Notes: generated by a model from the sequence alone, not told the origin. Shown: positions 7,324-14,560, numbered from the stretch's first letter. The stretch: DNA of 15,894 nucleotides from an uncultured Lachnospiraceae bacterium (GCA_934317845.1 CAKRES010000028.1:1-15894), one strand, 5' to 3'. Translations and numbers: made by a program.

Positions 7324-8460
7324 CAGGGAATGAAAGTTGTGACGCAGGGATTAGGCTATTTTCTGACCACCAGGGATATGCTGGCACCGGAACTGGATTC
7401 AAGAGTATGTTTTCTGCCATTGGAACCAAAGCTGCCGACACAGGTAGCATTTGTGTGGAAAAAACATGCTGTACTGAGCAAGGTGGCAAAAGCATTTTTA
7501 ACACAGATGAAAGGGAAGGAGAAAGAGCAGGCTGTCAAGAATGCTCACACTGAGGAACAGAAAGCCACCATCAAAGATGTTGGCAGGCAGCAGTTGCGTT
7601 CCTGGGGTATCTTGGTTGAACGGGATGGAAAAGATTATCCGTCCAATGCCTTTGCTATTTTGACTGGCAAAGGTGGACTTCATGTTGCAACGCAATGTGG
7701 TGTGTTCAAGGGCACAACCAAAGCGGTATTTGTTGATCGGAGGGAGTATGCTGGTTCGCTTTGGGAGCAGGTAGACGAAGCATTTCAGTTTGTCCTGAGA
7801 AATATTCATCTGGGTGCTACTATTGTGGGGATTTATCGGCAGGATATTTATGAGATTCCACCGGATGCTATTCGTGAGTTGATTATTAATGCGATGGTAC
7901 ATCGTAGTTATCTGGATCATGGTATGATACAGGTTGCGGTATATGACGACCGATTGGAAATCACTTCCCCAGGAAAGTTGCCGATGGGACAAACTATGGA
8001 ACGTATGAAAGAAGGATATTCAAAAATAAGAAATGAAGCCCTTGCTCATGCGTTTGCATATATGAACCTGATCGAGCATTGGGGCAGTGGCATTCCAAGA
8101 ATAATTGATAAAGTAAAAGCTGCCGGATTGAGGGAGCCAGAGTTTATTGGCGGCGAAGTTGATCTGCGTATCAATATTTATCGAGGTCAAGCCACTTCAA
8201 ATGGTCTTAATAAAATGTCGGATAGTGCCGACAAAATGCCAGATTCTATGAAAAAAATGCCGGATAATGAACAGGAGCAACAAATTTACAAATATGTATT
8301 GGAAAATAGCTCTATTACTACTGCTGAGACGGCAGAGCTTTTAGAGGTAAAACATCGTAGAGCCAGAGCTGTTTTATTAAATATGGTTAAGGACGGTTAT
8401 TTGAAAAAAGAAGGCGCAGCACGAAGCACAATTTATGTAAAAAATACAGAAGAAAGATAA
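7300..8460 (+). CDS. Chimeric ORF: LysR-regulator tail fused to a headless AlbA_2-type ATP-binding regulator
   Basis: The 386-codon frame joins two unrelated families. Residues about 8-75 (G-M-K-V-V-T-Q-G-L-G-Y-F-L, F-L-P-L-E-P, V-A-F-V-W-K-K, L-S-K-V-A-K-A-F-L) are the last third of a LysR-type effector domain. From about residue 82 (T-E-E-Q-K-A-T-I-K) it follows the AlbA_2-type regulators: Q-L-R-S-W-G-I-L, the GHKL-like block I-R-E-L-I-I-N-A-M-V-H-R-S-Y-L-D, D-D-R-L-E-I-T-S-P-G, G-S-G-I-P-R-I, a linker repeating K-M-P-D-S, and a C-terminal winged helix. Both the LysR DNA-binding head and the AlbA_2 N-terminal domain are missing. No ribosome site precedes the ATG at 7300, and the frame stays open upstream only to a TAG at 7264. 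I take it as a deletion fusion, probably silent, although it is free of stops along its whole length. Confidence 0.8.
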   Translation: MTYRVSKHQGMKVVTQGLGYFLTTRDMLAPELDSRVCFLPLEPKLPTQVAFVWKKHAVLSKVAKAFLTQMKGKEKEQAVKNAHTEEQKATIKDVGRQQLRSWGILVERDGKDYPSNAFAILTGKGGLHVATQCGVFKGTTKAVFVDRREYAGSLWEQVDEAFQFVLRNIHLGATIVGIYRQDIYEIPPDAIRELIINAMVHRSYLDHGMIQVAVYDDRLEITSPGKLPMGQTMERMKEGYSKIRNEALAHAFAYMNLIEHWGSGIPRIIDKVKAAGLREPEFIGGEVDLRINIYRGQATSNGLNKMSDSADKMPDSMKKMPDNEQEQQIYKYVLENSSITTAETAELLEVKHRRARAVLLNMVKDGYLKKEGAARSTIYVKNTEER

Positions 8461-8544
8461 TACAGTATGGATACAAAACTTGAACTGCATATTTTGTCGT
8501 TATGATTATTAGTGTAAGATAGAGCTGCAAAGTTTTAAGTATGA

Positions 8545-8615
8545 TTTATGGAATCTCCTAAATTACTGTTACTGATGAGCCTTTTAGTGGATTAGACGAA
8601 GAAGGTGTAGAACAA
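8545..8615 (+). pseudogene. Remnant of an ABC ATPase around Walker B, with a one-base deletion
   Basis: One frame reads F-M-E-S-P-K-L-L-L-L up to base 8574. The next reads D-E-P-F-S-G-L-D-E-E-G-V-E-Q over 8574-8615. Restoring one base at the joint gives the textbook Walker B and D loop of an ABC ATPase (L-L-L-L-D-E-P-F-S-G-L-D). The E-E-G-V after the D loop resembles lantibiotic-immunity-type ATPases. The Walker A, Q loop and signature parts are absent on both sides, and a stop lies just upstream. The scrap ends against the ribosome site of the response regulator at 8641. It is therefore a leftover of a deleted transporter gene. Confidence 0.7.
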
Positions 8616-8640
8616 GCGGAGTTTGAAAGGATAGCAGATC

Positions 8641-9300
8641 ATGACAGATATTATCATTGTAGAAGATAACAGGGAAGTCGGCGGATTATTGCGGGACTTT
8701 CTGGAAAAAGAAGAATATAACGTTATGGTGGCGGAATCCGGTGAACAGGCGCTGGAACTGTTTGAGCAGTATGGGGCGAAGTTGATCATACTGGATATCA
8801 TGCTTCCGGGGATCAATGGATTTGATGTCTGTACTAGAATCCGAAGGGATTCGGATGCACACATCCTGATTGCCAGTGCGAGAACTGCCAAAGAGGACAA
8901 GCTGAAGGGACTGGATCTCGGTGCGGATGATTATATCGAGAAACCCTATGATTTGGATATTCTGCTTGCGAAGATCAAGGGGATCTTTAAGCGGAATTAT
9001 GGGGTGGAGGAACTCATAGACGGAGATATCCGGCTGGATCTGCTCACGCAGACAATTTATCTGAAAGGGCAGAGCATTGTGGCGACGTCCAAGGAATTTG
9101 ATCTGCTCAGACTTTTGATGGAACACAAGGGCGTGACACTCAAAAAAGAATATCTGTTCCAGAGAGTATGGGGATGTAGTGAGTCGGAGCCTCAGACACT
9201 GACAGTACATATCAAGTGGCTTCGGGATAAATTAGAAGAAGATCCGAAACATCCGGTGCATATCCTGACAAAATGGGGCGTGGGGTATCGATATGAATAA
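8641..9300 (+). CDS. OmpR/PhoB-family response regulator (module 2)
   Basis: The 219-residue protein has a receiver domain (about 2-115) with E8-D9, phospho-acceptor D52 in I-I-L-D-I-M-L-P-G, S79 and K101 in I-E-K-P-Y. The C-terminal winged helix contains T-S-K-E-F-D-L-L-R-L-L, V-W-G, the recognition-helix region T-L-T-V-H-I-K-W-L-R-D-K-L and a final G-V-G-Y-R-Y. The kinase gene overlaps it by 8 bp. AAAGGA about ten bases before the ATG is the ribosome site. Directly upstream is the ABC ATPase remnant, so the original promoter region may have been replaced. The likely target is the direct-repeat site at 10467-10483 in front of the permease gene, because OmpR-family regulators bind such 11-bp-spaced repeats. 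Confidence 0.95.
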   Translation: MTDIIIVEDNREVGGLLRDFLEKEEYNVMVAESGEQALELFEQYGAKLIILDIMLPGINGFDVCTRIRRDSDAHILIASARTAKEDKLKGLDLGADDYIEKPYDLDILLAKIKGIFKRNYGVEELIDGDIRLDLLTQTIYLKGQSIVATSKEFDLLRLLMEHKGVTLKKEYLFQRVWGCSESEPQTLTVHIKWLRDKLEEDPKHPVHILTKWGVGYRYE

Positions 9301-10441
9301 ATATAAAAAATTTGTGACAATTGTGATGCTGCTGGAGTTGTGTCTGATGATTGCCGCCGGGGGCTATTTAGCAAGAAACATGATGGGGGAATCATCGACA
9401 GAACTTCGGATTGCCAATGCAAGGGCAGAACAATACCTGAAGGAAGGGAATACGACAGAGGCATTAAAGGTGCTGCGGGAGAAGCAGGTGGAGGTTGGTT
9501 CGGATAAAGGAGAGCGTACCGTGCAGACTGTTCTTTTGCTGATGGGAATCTTTGGTGGAATCTGGATTTTTACAGGTGGGATTTTCTTTTATATTGGAAA
9601 ACAGATTGTAGAGCCCTTTGAAAAAATGAGTGCGCTGGCAGAAGAATTGTCGAAAGGAAATCTGTCCGTACCGCTTCCGGAGATAAAGAACCGGTATTTT
9701 GGACGCTTTCTGTGGGGAATGGACATGCTCCGGGAGGAGCTGGAGCAGAGTAGAGAAAAAGAACTGGCACTTCTGAAGGAAAAACAGACACTTCTTTTAT
9801 CACTCTCTCATGACCTTCGCACTCCGCTTTCCGCGATCGAACTATACACAAGAGCGTTGTCGGAAAATCTTTACGAAGAAGAGGAAAAACGCAAACAGTC
9901 TTTGGAAGGGATCGCAAAGAGTGCGAAAGAGATCAGAGGGTATGCGAACAGAATTACCGAGGCGGCCAGAGAGGAGTTTCTGTCGCTGGAAGTGAAGCCG
10001 GGCGAGTTTTATCTGTCAAAGGTGCTTCGTGATATGAAAGAATTTTATGGTGAAAAGCTTGCTCAGGTGCATACAGAGTTTAAGGTACGGGAGATGGTGG
10101 ATAGCCTTGTGTGCGGAGATCCCGACCGTGTGACCGAAGTTCTGCAAAATCTAATGGAAAATGCTATGAAATACGGGGACGGAAAATCTGTTTGCATTGA
10201 GGTGACGGAGGAAGAGGAATGCAGACTGATCACGATTCGTAATACCGGCTGTACACTCCCGGAAGAAGAACTGACGAACCTGTTTGATCCTTTCTGGAGA
10301 GGAAGCAATAGCCAGAAGGTGGAAGGAAGTGGTCTGGGATTGTATATTTGCAGAGAATTACTGCATAAGATGGATGGAGATATTTTTGCACAGATCAGAG
10401 ATCAGGAGTTTCTTATAACAGCGGTGCTGAGAAAAAGATAG
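9293..10441 (+). CDS. Two-helix sensor histidine kinase with HAMP-like linker (module 2)
   Basis: The 382-residue kinase overlaps the regulator gene by 8 bp. Membrane helices at about 7-27 and 79-101 enclose an outer segment of some 50 charged residues, too short for a classical sensor domain. A HAMP-like linker (I-V-E-P-F-E-K-M-S, E-E-L-S-K-G-N-L) leads to the phosphorylation box L-S-H-D-L-R-T-P-L-S with H173. The ATP-binding domain has N290 in the N box (N-L-M-E-N-A-M-K-Y-G), F box D-P-F-W-R-G and G2 box G-S-G-L-G-L-Y-I. The G1 box reads R-N-T-G-C-T-L instead of D-T-G-x-G-I, a variant seen in some VanS-like kinases, so activity is still expected. The last codons also form the 5' arm of a strong terminator. 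Confidence 0.94.
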   Translation: MNKYKKFVTIVMLLELCLMIAAGGYLARNMMGESSTELRIANARAEQYLKEGNTTEALKVLREKQVEVGSDKGERTVQTVLLLMGIFGGIWIFTGGIFFYIGKQIVEPFEKMSALAEELSKGNLSVPLPEIKNRYFGRFLWGMDMLREELEQSREKELALLKEKQTLLLSLSHDLRTPLSAIELYTRALSENLYEEEEKRKQSLEGIAKSAKEIRGYANRITEAAREEFLSLEVKPGEFYLSKVLRDMKEFYGEKLAQVHTEFKVREMVDSLVCGDPDRVTEVLQNLMENAMKYGDGKSVCIEVTEEEECRLITIRNTGCTLPEEELTNLFDPFWRGSNSQKVEGSGLGLYICRELLHKMDGDIFAQIRDQEFLITAVLRKR

Positions 10442-10465
10442 ACAGCACCGCTGTTTATTGTTTTT
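10417..10465 (+). terminator. Strong terminator built into the 3' end of the kinase gene
   Basis: AACAGCGGTGCTG at 10417-10429 is a perfect 13-bp match to CAGCACCGCTGTT at 10443-10455, with a 13-nt loop, followed by a T-rich run TATTGTTTTT to 10465. The kinase stop codon lies at the end of the loop, so ribosomes finishing the kinase would sit on the hairpin. Heavy translation could therefore weaken termination; otherwise it separates the regulator-kinase operon from the transporter operon. Confidence 0.88.
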
Positions 10466-10466
10466 A

Positions 10467-10500
10467 TTTAAGGATTATTTAAGAATTCCTGTGTTATCCT
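10467..10500 (+). promoter_or_regulatory. Direct-repeat operator and extended -10 promoter for transporter module 2
   Basis: TTTAAG at 10467-10472 and again at 10478-10483 are separated by five bases, an 11-bp repeat on one face of the helix. This fits the form Y-T-T-A-A-K-N5-Y-T-T-A-A-K known for the OmpR-family regulator PmrA. Downstream is TG-T-TATCCT at 10492-10500, an extended -10 box. No -35 box exists at the right distance; the repeat covers that place. This is the design of a promoter that needs an activator, most likely the response regulator at 8641. Confidence 0.65.
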
Positions 10501-10534
10501 GTGAGCATAGAAAATACAACGAGGGAGAAAAGAG

Positions 10535-12883
10535 ATGTTTTTGCAAATTCTAAAAAAGGATCTGGCGCGGAAAAAGGTGATGAATTTGACTCTGTTTCTG
10601 TTCATCATTCTTGCTGTCATGTTTGTGTCGAGCGGGTTGAACAATGTACTGGTGGCGATGAATGGAATGGATGAGACTATCCGTCAGGCGAACATCGGCG
10701 ATTATTACATATACTCCAGTTCTGAGAATTCAAAAGAGAAAATGAAGACACTTAAAGAAAAAACCCCTGAAATGAAGGAATATTGGATGGATCAGATGCT
10801 GGGCTGCGGACCTGGTATGGTTGAGGTCGTAGGAACGGATAAACGAGAGGGAAATGACAATGTATTGTTTCAGGTGCCCGATGAGCGAGGTATGCATTTT
10901 TTTGATGAAAGCAACAAACAGATCAGAAAAGTTCGGGAAGGCCATGTCTGGGTCGGAGGCACTTTTTTGCAGAAGAATGGTTTGAAAAAAGGCGACAAAA
11001 TTAAGGTGAAAGCCGTGGAAAAGGCGCTGATACTTACGATTGACGGAAAATCTAAAGATGTCATTTTCGGAACGGATTTTACGGGCGGAGACCGCTTCCT
11101 TATCAGTGAAGAAGACAGTGAATTTCTAAAGTCTGCGATGAAAGGTGCTTTGCAGGAGTATTATACATACTATGTAGATGTCACAGATGGATTCCAGATG
11201 GGACAAAAAATTTCTGAAATCTCGGGAATTCGCTTTAATGCGGATACATCCCTGTTCCGGATGTGTTATCTGATCGACCTTATTTTCCTTTTTATGATTC
11301 TGCTGTTAAGTGTTTGTCTGAGCATCGTCTCCGTGATTATTATTAAATTCTCGATTATGTTTCATATCAATGAATCTTTTCGTGAAATTGGGGTGATGAA
11401 AGCTATCGGAATTTCAAACCGGCGGATTCGGGGATTGTATATAGCCAAATATCTGTTTTTGACGATTTTTGGAGCAGTTGTGGGTTTGCTCTGCAGCATT
11501 CCGTTTGGTAATCTGCTGATTTCTTCTTTGAGCAGGAATCTGATCCTTGAAAGCAAATTCGGAATACTTCCAAATATTGCCGGAGCAATTCTCGTGAGTC
11601 TGGTCGTGCTTTTATTTGCATGGCATCATACAGGCAAAACGAAAAAGATTTCACCGTTGGAAGCATTCAGAAACGGAGAGAGTGGGGAACGTTATAAAAA
11701 GAAATCCGGATACCGGCTTGGTAAAAGCCGTGTGGGAACGGCGCTGTATCTGGCATGGAACGATATACTCAGCAGCCCCAGAAGGTTTCTGGGAATGGCA
11801 GTTTCTTTTTGCCTGCTTACAACGATGCTTCTGGTTACGGTAACCACGGCAAATACAATGGATAGTTCAGCATTCGCAACTGTGTTTGGTGCAAAAAGTG
11901 ATCTCTATTTCAGAAGCAGTAAACAGGCAGGAACGTTTGAGGATGAATGGAAAGAAACGGAGAAGTTAGGAGAAATCTTAAATTCCAAGAAGATGCCGGC
12001 GAAAATGTTTCAGGAGAGTTTGTACCAGTTATCGGTATCCTATAATGGTTCTGAATACAGCATTACATGTTTTAAGGGGAGGGGGACTGAAATGACGGAT
12101 TATGAATATCTGGAAGGTTCCGTACCGCAGAATGAAAATGAAATTGCAATCACAAAACAGGTCGCAGAAAAAACAGGTGCAAAGATAGGGGACAAACTGA
12201 CCATTCACTTTGGTGATGAAGAGAAAGAAATGCTGGTTGTTGCCTATTACCAGAGTATGACAAACATGGGAAATACGATCAGACTGCACAATGATGTGAA
12301 AATGGGAGATGAAGTCACTGCAAGTGGATGGATGACCAGGCAGATCTTGTTTACGGATTCTCCAAGTGAGCAACAAATCCAGGGACGGAAACAGAAAATC
12401 AGGAAACTGTATCCGGATGATAAAGTGCTCGATGCCGAAGAATTTTGCGTGGAGACAATGGGGGCAAAGGATATGGTTGAGCAGCTCACACAGATCCTTC
12501 TGGGAGTTATTTTCGTAGTGATCACGCTAATGGTACTGCTGATGGAGAGAACCTTTGTGGCAGACGAGGTTGGACAGATTGCCATACTCAAAGCGATCGG
12601 ATTTAAAAATACACGAATCATTCAGTGGCACGCACTGCGGTTTGGAATCATTGCGTTTCTTTCCGTGCTTGCAGCCGCAGCATTATCCATTCCGGTGACA
12701 AAGCTTTGCATTGCGCCTGTTTTTGAAATGATGGGAAATGTAAAAGTAGATTTTGTGTTTGATAAATTACAGCTTTTCCTGATTTATCCAGGAATAATCT
12801 GCATTGAAACCATAGTAATCGCGGGATGTGTGTCCCTGTATACAAGAAAAGTAGCAGGCAGAGATACTGCCAGTCTGGAATAA
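10535..12883 (+). CDS. FtsX-type ABC permease, eight predicted helices (module 2)
   Basis: The 782-residue protein has hydrophobic segments near 17-38, 247-272, 307-330, 346-368, 413-440, 651-672, 701-722 and 745-770. Two large outer domains lie between helices 1-2 and 5-6, the same double-FtsX plan as the permease of module 1. The coupling stretches are F-R-E-I-G-V-M-K-A-I-G-I-S after helix 2 and G-Q-I-A-I-L-K-A-I-G-F-K after helix 6. The outer domains show no obvious likeness to those of the 4652 gene, so the two permeases look like distant relatives and not a recent copy. GAGGGAG precedes the ATG by about nine bases. It is transcribed ahead of its ATPase, the reverse of module 1. A role in expelling or sensing membrane-active peptides is inferred from the regulator-kinase context. 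Confidence 0.92.
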   Translation: MFLQILKKDLARKKVMNLTLFLFIILAVMFVSSGLNNVLVAMNGMDETIRQANIGDYYIYSSSENSKEKMKTLKEKTPEMKEYWMDQMLGCGPGMVEVVGTDKREGNDNVLFQVPDERGMHFFDESNKQIRKVREGHVWVGGTFLQKNGLKKGDKIKVKAVEKALILTIDGKSKDVIFGTDFTGGDRFLISEEDSEFLKSAMKGALQEYYTYYVDVTDGFQMGQKISEISGIRFNADTSLFRMCYLIDLIFLFMILLLSVCLSIVSVIIIKFSIMFHINESFREIGVMKAIGISNRRIRGLYIAKYLFLTIFGAVVGLLCSIPFGNLLISSLSRNLILESKFGILPNIAGAILVSLVVLLFAWHHTGKTKKISPLEAFRNGESGERYKKKSGYRLGKSRVGTALYLAWNDILSSPRRFLGMAVSFCLLTTMLLVTVTTANTMDSSAFATVFGAKSDLYFRSSKQAGTFEDEWKETEKLGEILNSKKMPAKMFQESLYQLSVSYNGSEYSITCFKGRGTEMTDYEYLEGSVPQNENEIAITKQVAEKTGAKIGDKLTIHFGDEEKEMLVVAYYQSMTNMGNTIRLHNDVKMGDEVTASGWMTRQILFTDSPSEQQIQGRKQKIRKLYPDDKVLDAEEFCVETMGAKDMVEQLTQILLGVIFVVITLMVLLMERTFVADEVGQIAILKAIGFKNTRIIQWHALRFGIIAFLSVLAAAALSIPVTKLCIAPVFEMMGNVKVDFVFDKLQLFLIYPGIICIETIVIAGCVSLYTRKVAGRDTASLE

Positions 12884-12910
12884 ATCTGGAACAAAAAGGA
12901 GAGAAAAAGA

Positions 12911-13675
12911 ATGTCTGTATTATTAGAAACAAAAAATCTGTGCAAAACCTATATCACGAATAAACGTCAGAATCATGTGCTTCGAAACATCAGCTTTCAG
13001 GTGGAAGAAGGAGAAATGGTGGCACTGATGGGACCCTCCGGGTCCGGCAAATCTACTCTGCTCTATGCTATGTCCGGAATGGATTATCCGACCGGGGGAA
13101 GTGTGTTGTTTGATGGGAAAGAACTTTCCGGTATGAAAGAGTCTGAACTTGCGGGAATCCGGCTGGACGAGATGGGATTTATTTTCCAGCAGATGTATAT
13201 GATGAAGAATCTGACGGTGTTAGATAATATTATTCTCCCGGCAGTGGAGAGTAAGAAGACCAAAGAGTCCAGAAAAGAGAAAGTCAGGAGAGGTGAGGAG
13301 CTGATGCGTAAGCTCTCTATCATTGAAGTGGCAGACCACGATATCAACGAGGTGTCCGGTGGACAGCTTCAGCGCGCCTGCATTTGCAGAAGTATGATGA
13401 ATCATCCAAAGATTTTATTTGCGGATGAACCGACTGGAGCCCTGAACCGTGCGAGTTCCAACGAGGTTATGGAGGAGTTGGTGAAGCTGAATCAGGAGGG
13501 AACCACCATTGTGATGGTAACTCATGATTCCAAGGTAGCAGCAAAATGCAAGCGGGTACTTTACATGGTAGATGGCAAGATTGAGGGAGAGTATGAAAAC
13601 CCGGATGAGCCGGAAATAACGGATAAGGAGAGAGAACGAAAACTGAATTACTGGCTGATGGAGCTGGGATGGTAG
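12911..13675 (+). CDS. ABC transporter ATPase, MacB/LolD-like (module 2)
   Basis: The 254-residue ATPase follows the permease by 27 bp with an AAAGGAGAG ribosome site. Motifs: Walker A G-P-S-G-S-G-K-S-T at 41-49, Q93 in F-I-F-Q-Q, signature V-S-G-G-Q at 148-152, Walker B I-L-F-A-D-E-P with D172 and E173, and switch His H205. Two things differ from module 1. The D loop reads A-L-N instead of A-L-D (N179), and there is a C-terminal extension of about 30 charged residues (D-E-P-E-I-T-D-K-E-R-E-R-K) after the fold. Loss of the D-loop Asp often weakens the cross-site contact but does not abolish activity. It pairs with the permease at 10535. No terminator is visible directly behind it. Confidence 0.94.
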   Translation: MSVLLETKNLCKTYITNKRQNHVLRNISFQVEEGEMVALMGPSGSGKSTLLYAMSGMDYPTGGSVLFDGKELSGMKESELAGIRLDEMGFIFQQMYMMKNLTVLDNIILPAVESKKTKESRKEKVRRGEELMRKLSIIEVADHDINEVSGGQLQRACICRSMMNHPKILFADEPTGALNRASSNEVMEELVKLNQEGTTIVMVTHDSKVAAKCKRVLYMVDGKIEGEYENPDEPEITDKERERKLNYWLMELGW

Positions 13676-13824
13676 AGTACACCTGCTTATCAGTAGAAAG
13701 TTGGTACATGACAAGTGAATGGATAAAAGAAAAATATGAAACTAGAAGTGATATCACGATCCTCGGTATTCAAAAAATATGAATCACATAGATTGTGTGA
13801 CGGATGCTTGTTAAGTATTGGAAA
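13676..13824. other. Intergenic stretch without a supported gene
   Basis: Between the ATPase stop and the promoter of the structured RNA I see only a 24-codon frame (ATG 13708 to TGA 13780) that starts M-T-S-E-W-I-K-E-K-Y-E. It has no ribosome site and I cannot place it. A small hairpin TCACATA-GAT-TGTGTGA (from about 13784) lacks a T tail. The stretch may hold gene remnants. Confidence 0.4.
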
Positions 13825-13870
13825 AATCAATTTATTGATTGACAAATGGATTATATGGGCATAATCTAAT
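13825..13870 (+). promoter_or_regulatory. Promoter-like boxes and palindrome upstream of the structured RNA
   Basis: TTGACA at 13839-13844 is a perfect -35 box. The -10 is less clear: CATAAT at 13860-13865 (15-bp spacing) or TCTAAT at 13865-13870 (20-bp spacing), each 5 of 6 to consensus. A perfect inverted repeat, AATCAAT-TT-ATTGATT at 13825-13840, overlaps the first two bases of the -35 box, which is where a repressor site would be. Confidence 0.5.
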
Positions 13871-13872
13871 AG

Positions 13873-14080
13873 TAGAAAGCACTGGATATCCGCACAAAGG
13901 ATGTAAAATATTTGTGGATTTGCTATAGTGATGTATTATAGCGACCTGCGTGGCACAGTATCTGAGGTGATGTTGCCATATCCAGTATGAGGATTAAGTC
14001 ATATGCTTTTGGTTTGAGCAGAAATGTTCAAGCGAACTGCCAGTGGTTATTCAGAGGGAAGCGTTTTCGCTTCCCTTTTT
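13873..14080 (+). ncRNA. Candidate structured non-coding RNA of about 205 nt, family not recognised
   Basis: No frame of useful length crosses this stretch, but it is bounded by promoter-like boxes and a strong terminator and is dense in pairings. ACTGGATAT (13881-13889) pairs perfectly with ATATCCAGT (13978-13986). Inside are CACAAA/TTTGTG (13893/13911), GCTATA/TATAGC (13922/13937), and ACCT/AGGT (13944/13965) interleaved with GGCA/TGCC (13952/13974), a possible pseudoknot. Further on come TATGA/TCATA (13986/13999) and GCA-GTTC/GAAC-TGC (14018-14040). CACTGG at 13880 can pair instead with CCAGTG at 14040-14045, which suggests two folds. It matches none of the riboswitch cores I can recall, nor tmRNA, RNase P or SRP RNA. 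It could be a stand-alone regulatory RNA or a leader of the gene at 14099. The exact 5' end is inferred. Confidence 0.55.
14053..14080 (+). terminator. Rho-independent terminator at the end of the structured RNA
   Basis: GGGAAGCG (14056-14063), loop TTTT, CGCTTCCC (14068-14075), then TTTTT. The stem is a perfect 8 bp and can be lengthened by weaker pairs to 14053/14078. It ends any transcript coming through the structured RNA just before the ribosome site of the frame at 14099. Confidence 0.9.
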
Positions 14081-14098
14081 ATTTAGAGAGGAGCACAA

Positions 14099-14560
14099 AT
14101 GGGAAAATCTGCAATTTTGAAGAAGATACATAATGCTGCGAAGAATTATCAGAGATATTTGGCTGGAAAAACTTTTATGTATGTATATGAATGAAAAAGC
14201 ATTGAAGTAGTTTTCAAAAATTCCTCTTTTTTACATTTAACTGGCGTAAATACGAAATTAAAGGCAAAAGAGTTTTATAAACATGCGAAAACCAAGAATG
14301 GATTGAAAGTGTCGGAGAATGTGTCAGCAGAACTGTTCCTTCGTGAATTTGACCCAAGAAAGGAGATATACAATGAGGAAGAACGAAGTTTAATTAGCCA
14401 AGCTTGGACGGACATCTATGTTTGGCTATTATTTATAGTTTATAAAAATGTAAGAACTACCTTGTTACGGAATCGTATGTCAGGTGGTGTTTGGATAGGA
14501 AATAAAAGCATTTATCCCCTATCCGATATTGACATGACAGTAATCTTTATATATGATTGA
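14099..14560 (+). pseudogene. PBECR4-like phage/mobile-element protein, interrupted by an in-frame TGA
   Basis: A good ribosome site (AGAGGAG, 14086-14092) leads to ATG 14099 and M-G-K-S-A-I-L-K-K-I-H-N-A-A-K, ending at TGA 14192-14194 after 31 codons. The same frame then continues without a shift: K-S-I-E-V-V-F-K-N-S-S-F-L-H-L-T-G-V, then K-A-K-E-F-Y-K-H-A-K. The F-L-H-L-T-G-V block followed by A-K-E-F-Y is the signature I associate with PBECR4 domains (phage Barnase-EndoU-ColicinE5/D-RelE-like nuclease 4). After about residue 80 the likeness fades, and the rest (W-L-L-F-I-V-Y-K-N-V) does not look like the family. The frame closes at TGA 14558-14560. So it has a broken front and a replaced or decayed back. 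Such genes travel on phages and integrative elements, marking this stretch as old mobile DNA. The family name is from memory; the interruption is directly visible. Confidence 0.65.

Noticed and set aside
13708..13782. 24-codon frame starting M-T-S-E-W-I-K-E-K as a real gene
   Set aside because: No ribosome site, very short and no family recognised; mentioned only as part of the intergenic stretch.
13873..14080. 6S RNA, tmRNA, RNase P RNA, SRP RNA or a cobalamin/T-box leader
   Set aside because: The 5' end pairs with the middle instead of the 3' end as in 6S RNA, and none of the conserved core sequences of the other classes that I can recall are present.
14192..14194. In-frame TGA as a selenocysteine codon
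   Set aside because: No stable stem-loop of SECIS type directly follows and PBECR4-like proteins are not known selenoproteins; decay is simpler.
14371..14391. Mini-frame M-R-K-N-E-V behind an AAAGGAG ribosome site inside the pseudogene
   Set aside because: It stops after six codons and later codons in that frame are full of stops; at most the start of another lost gene.
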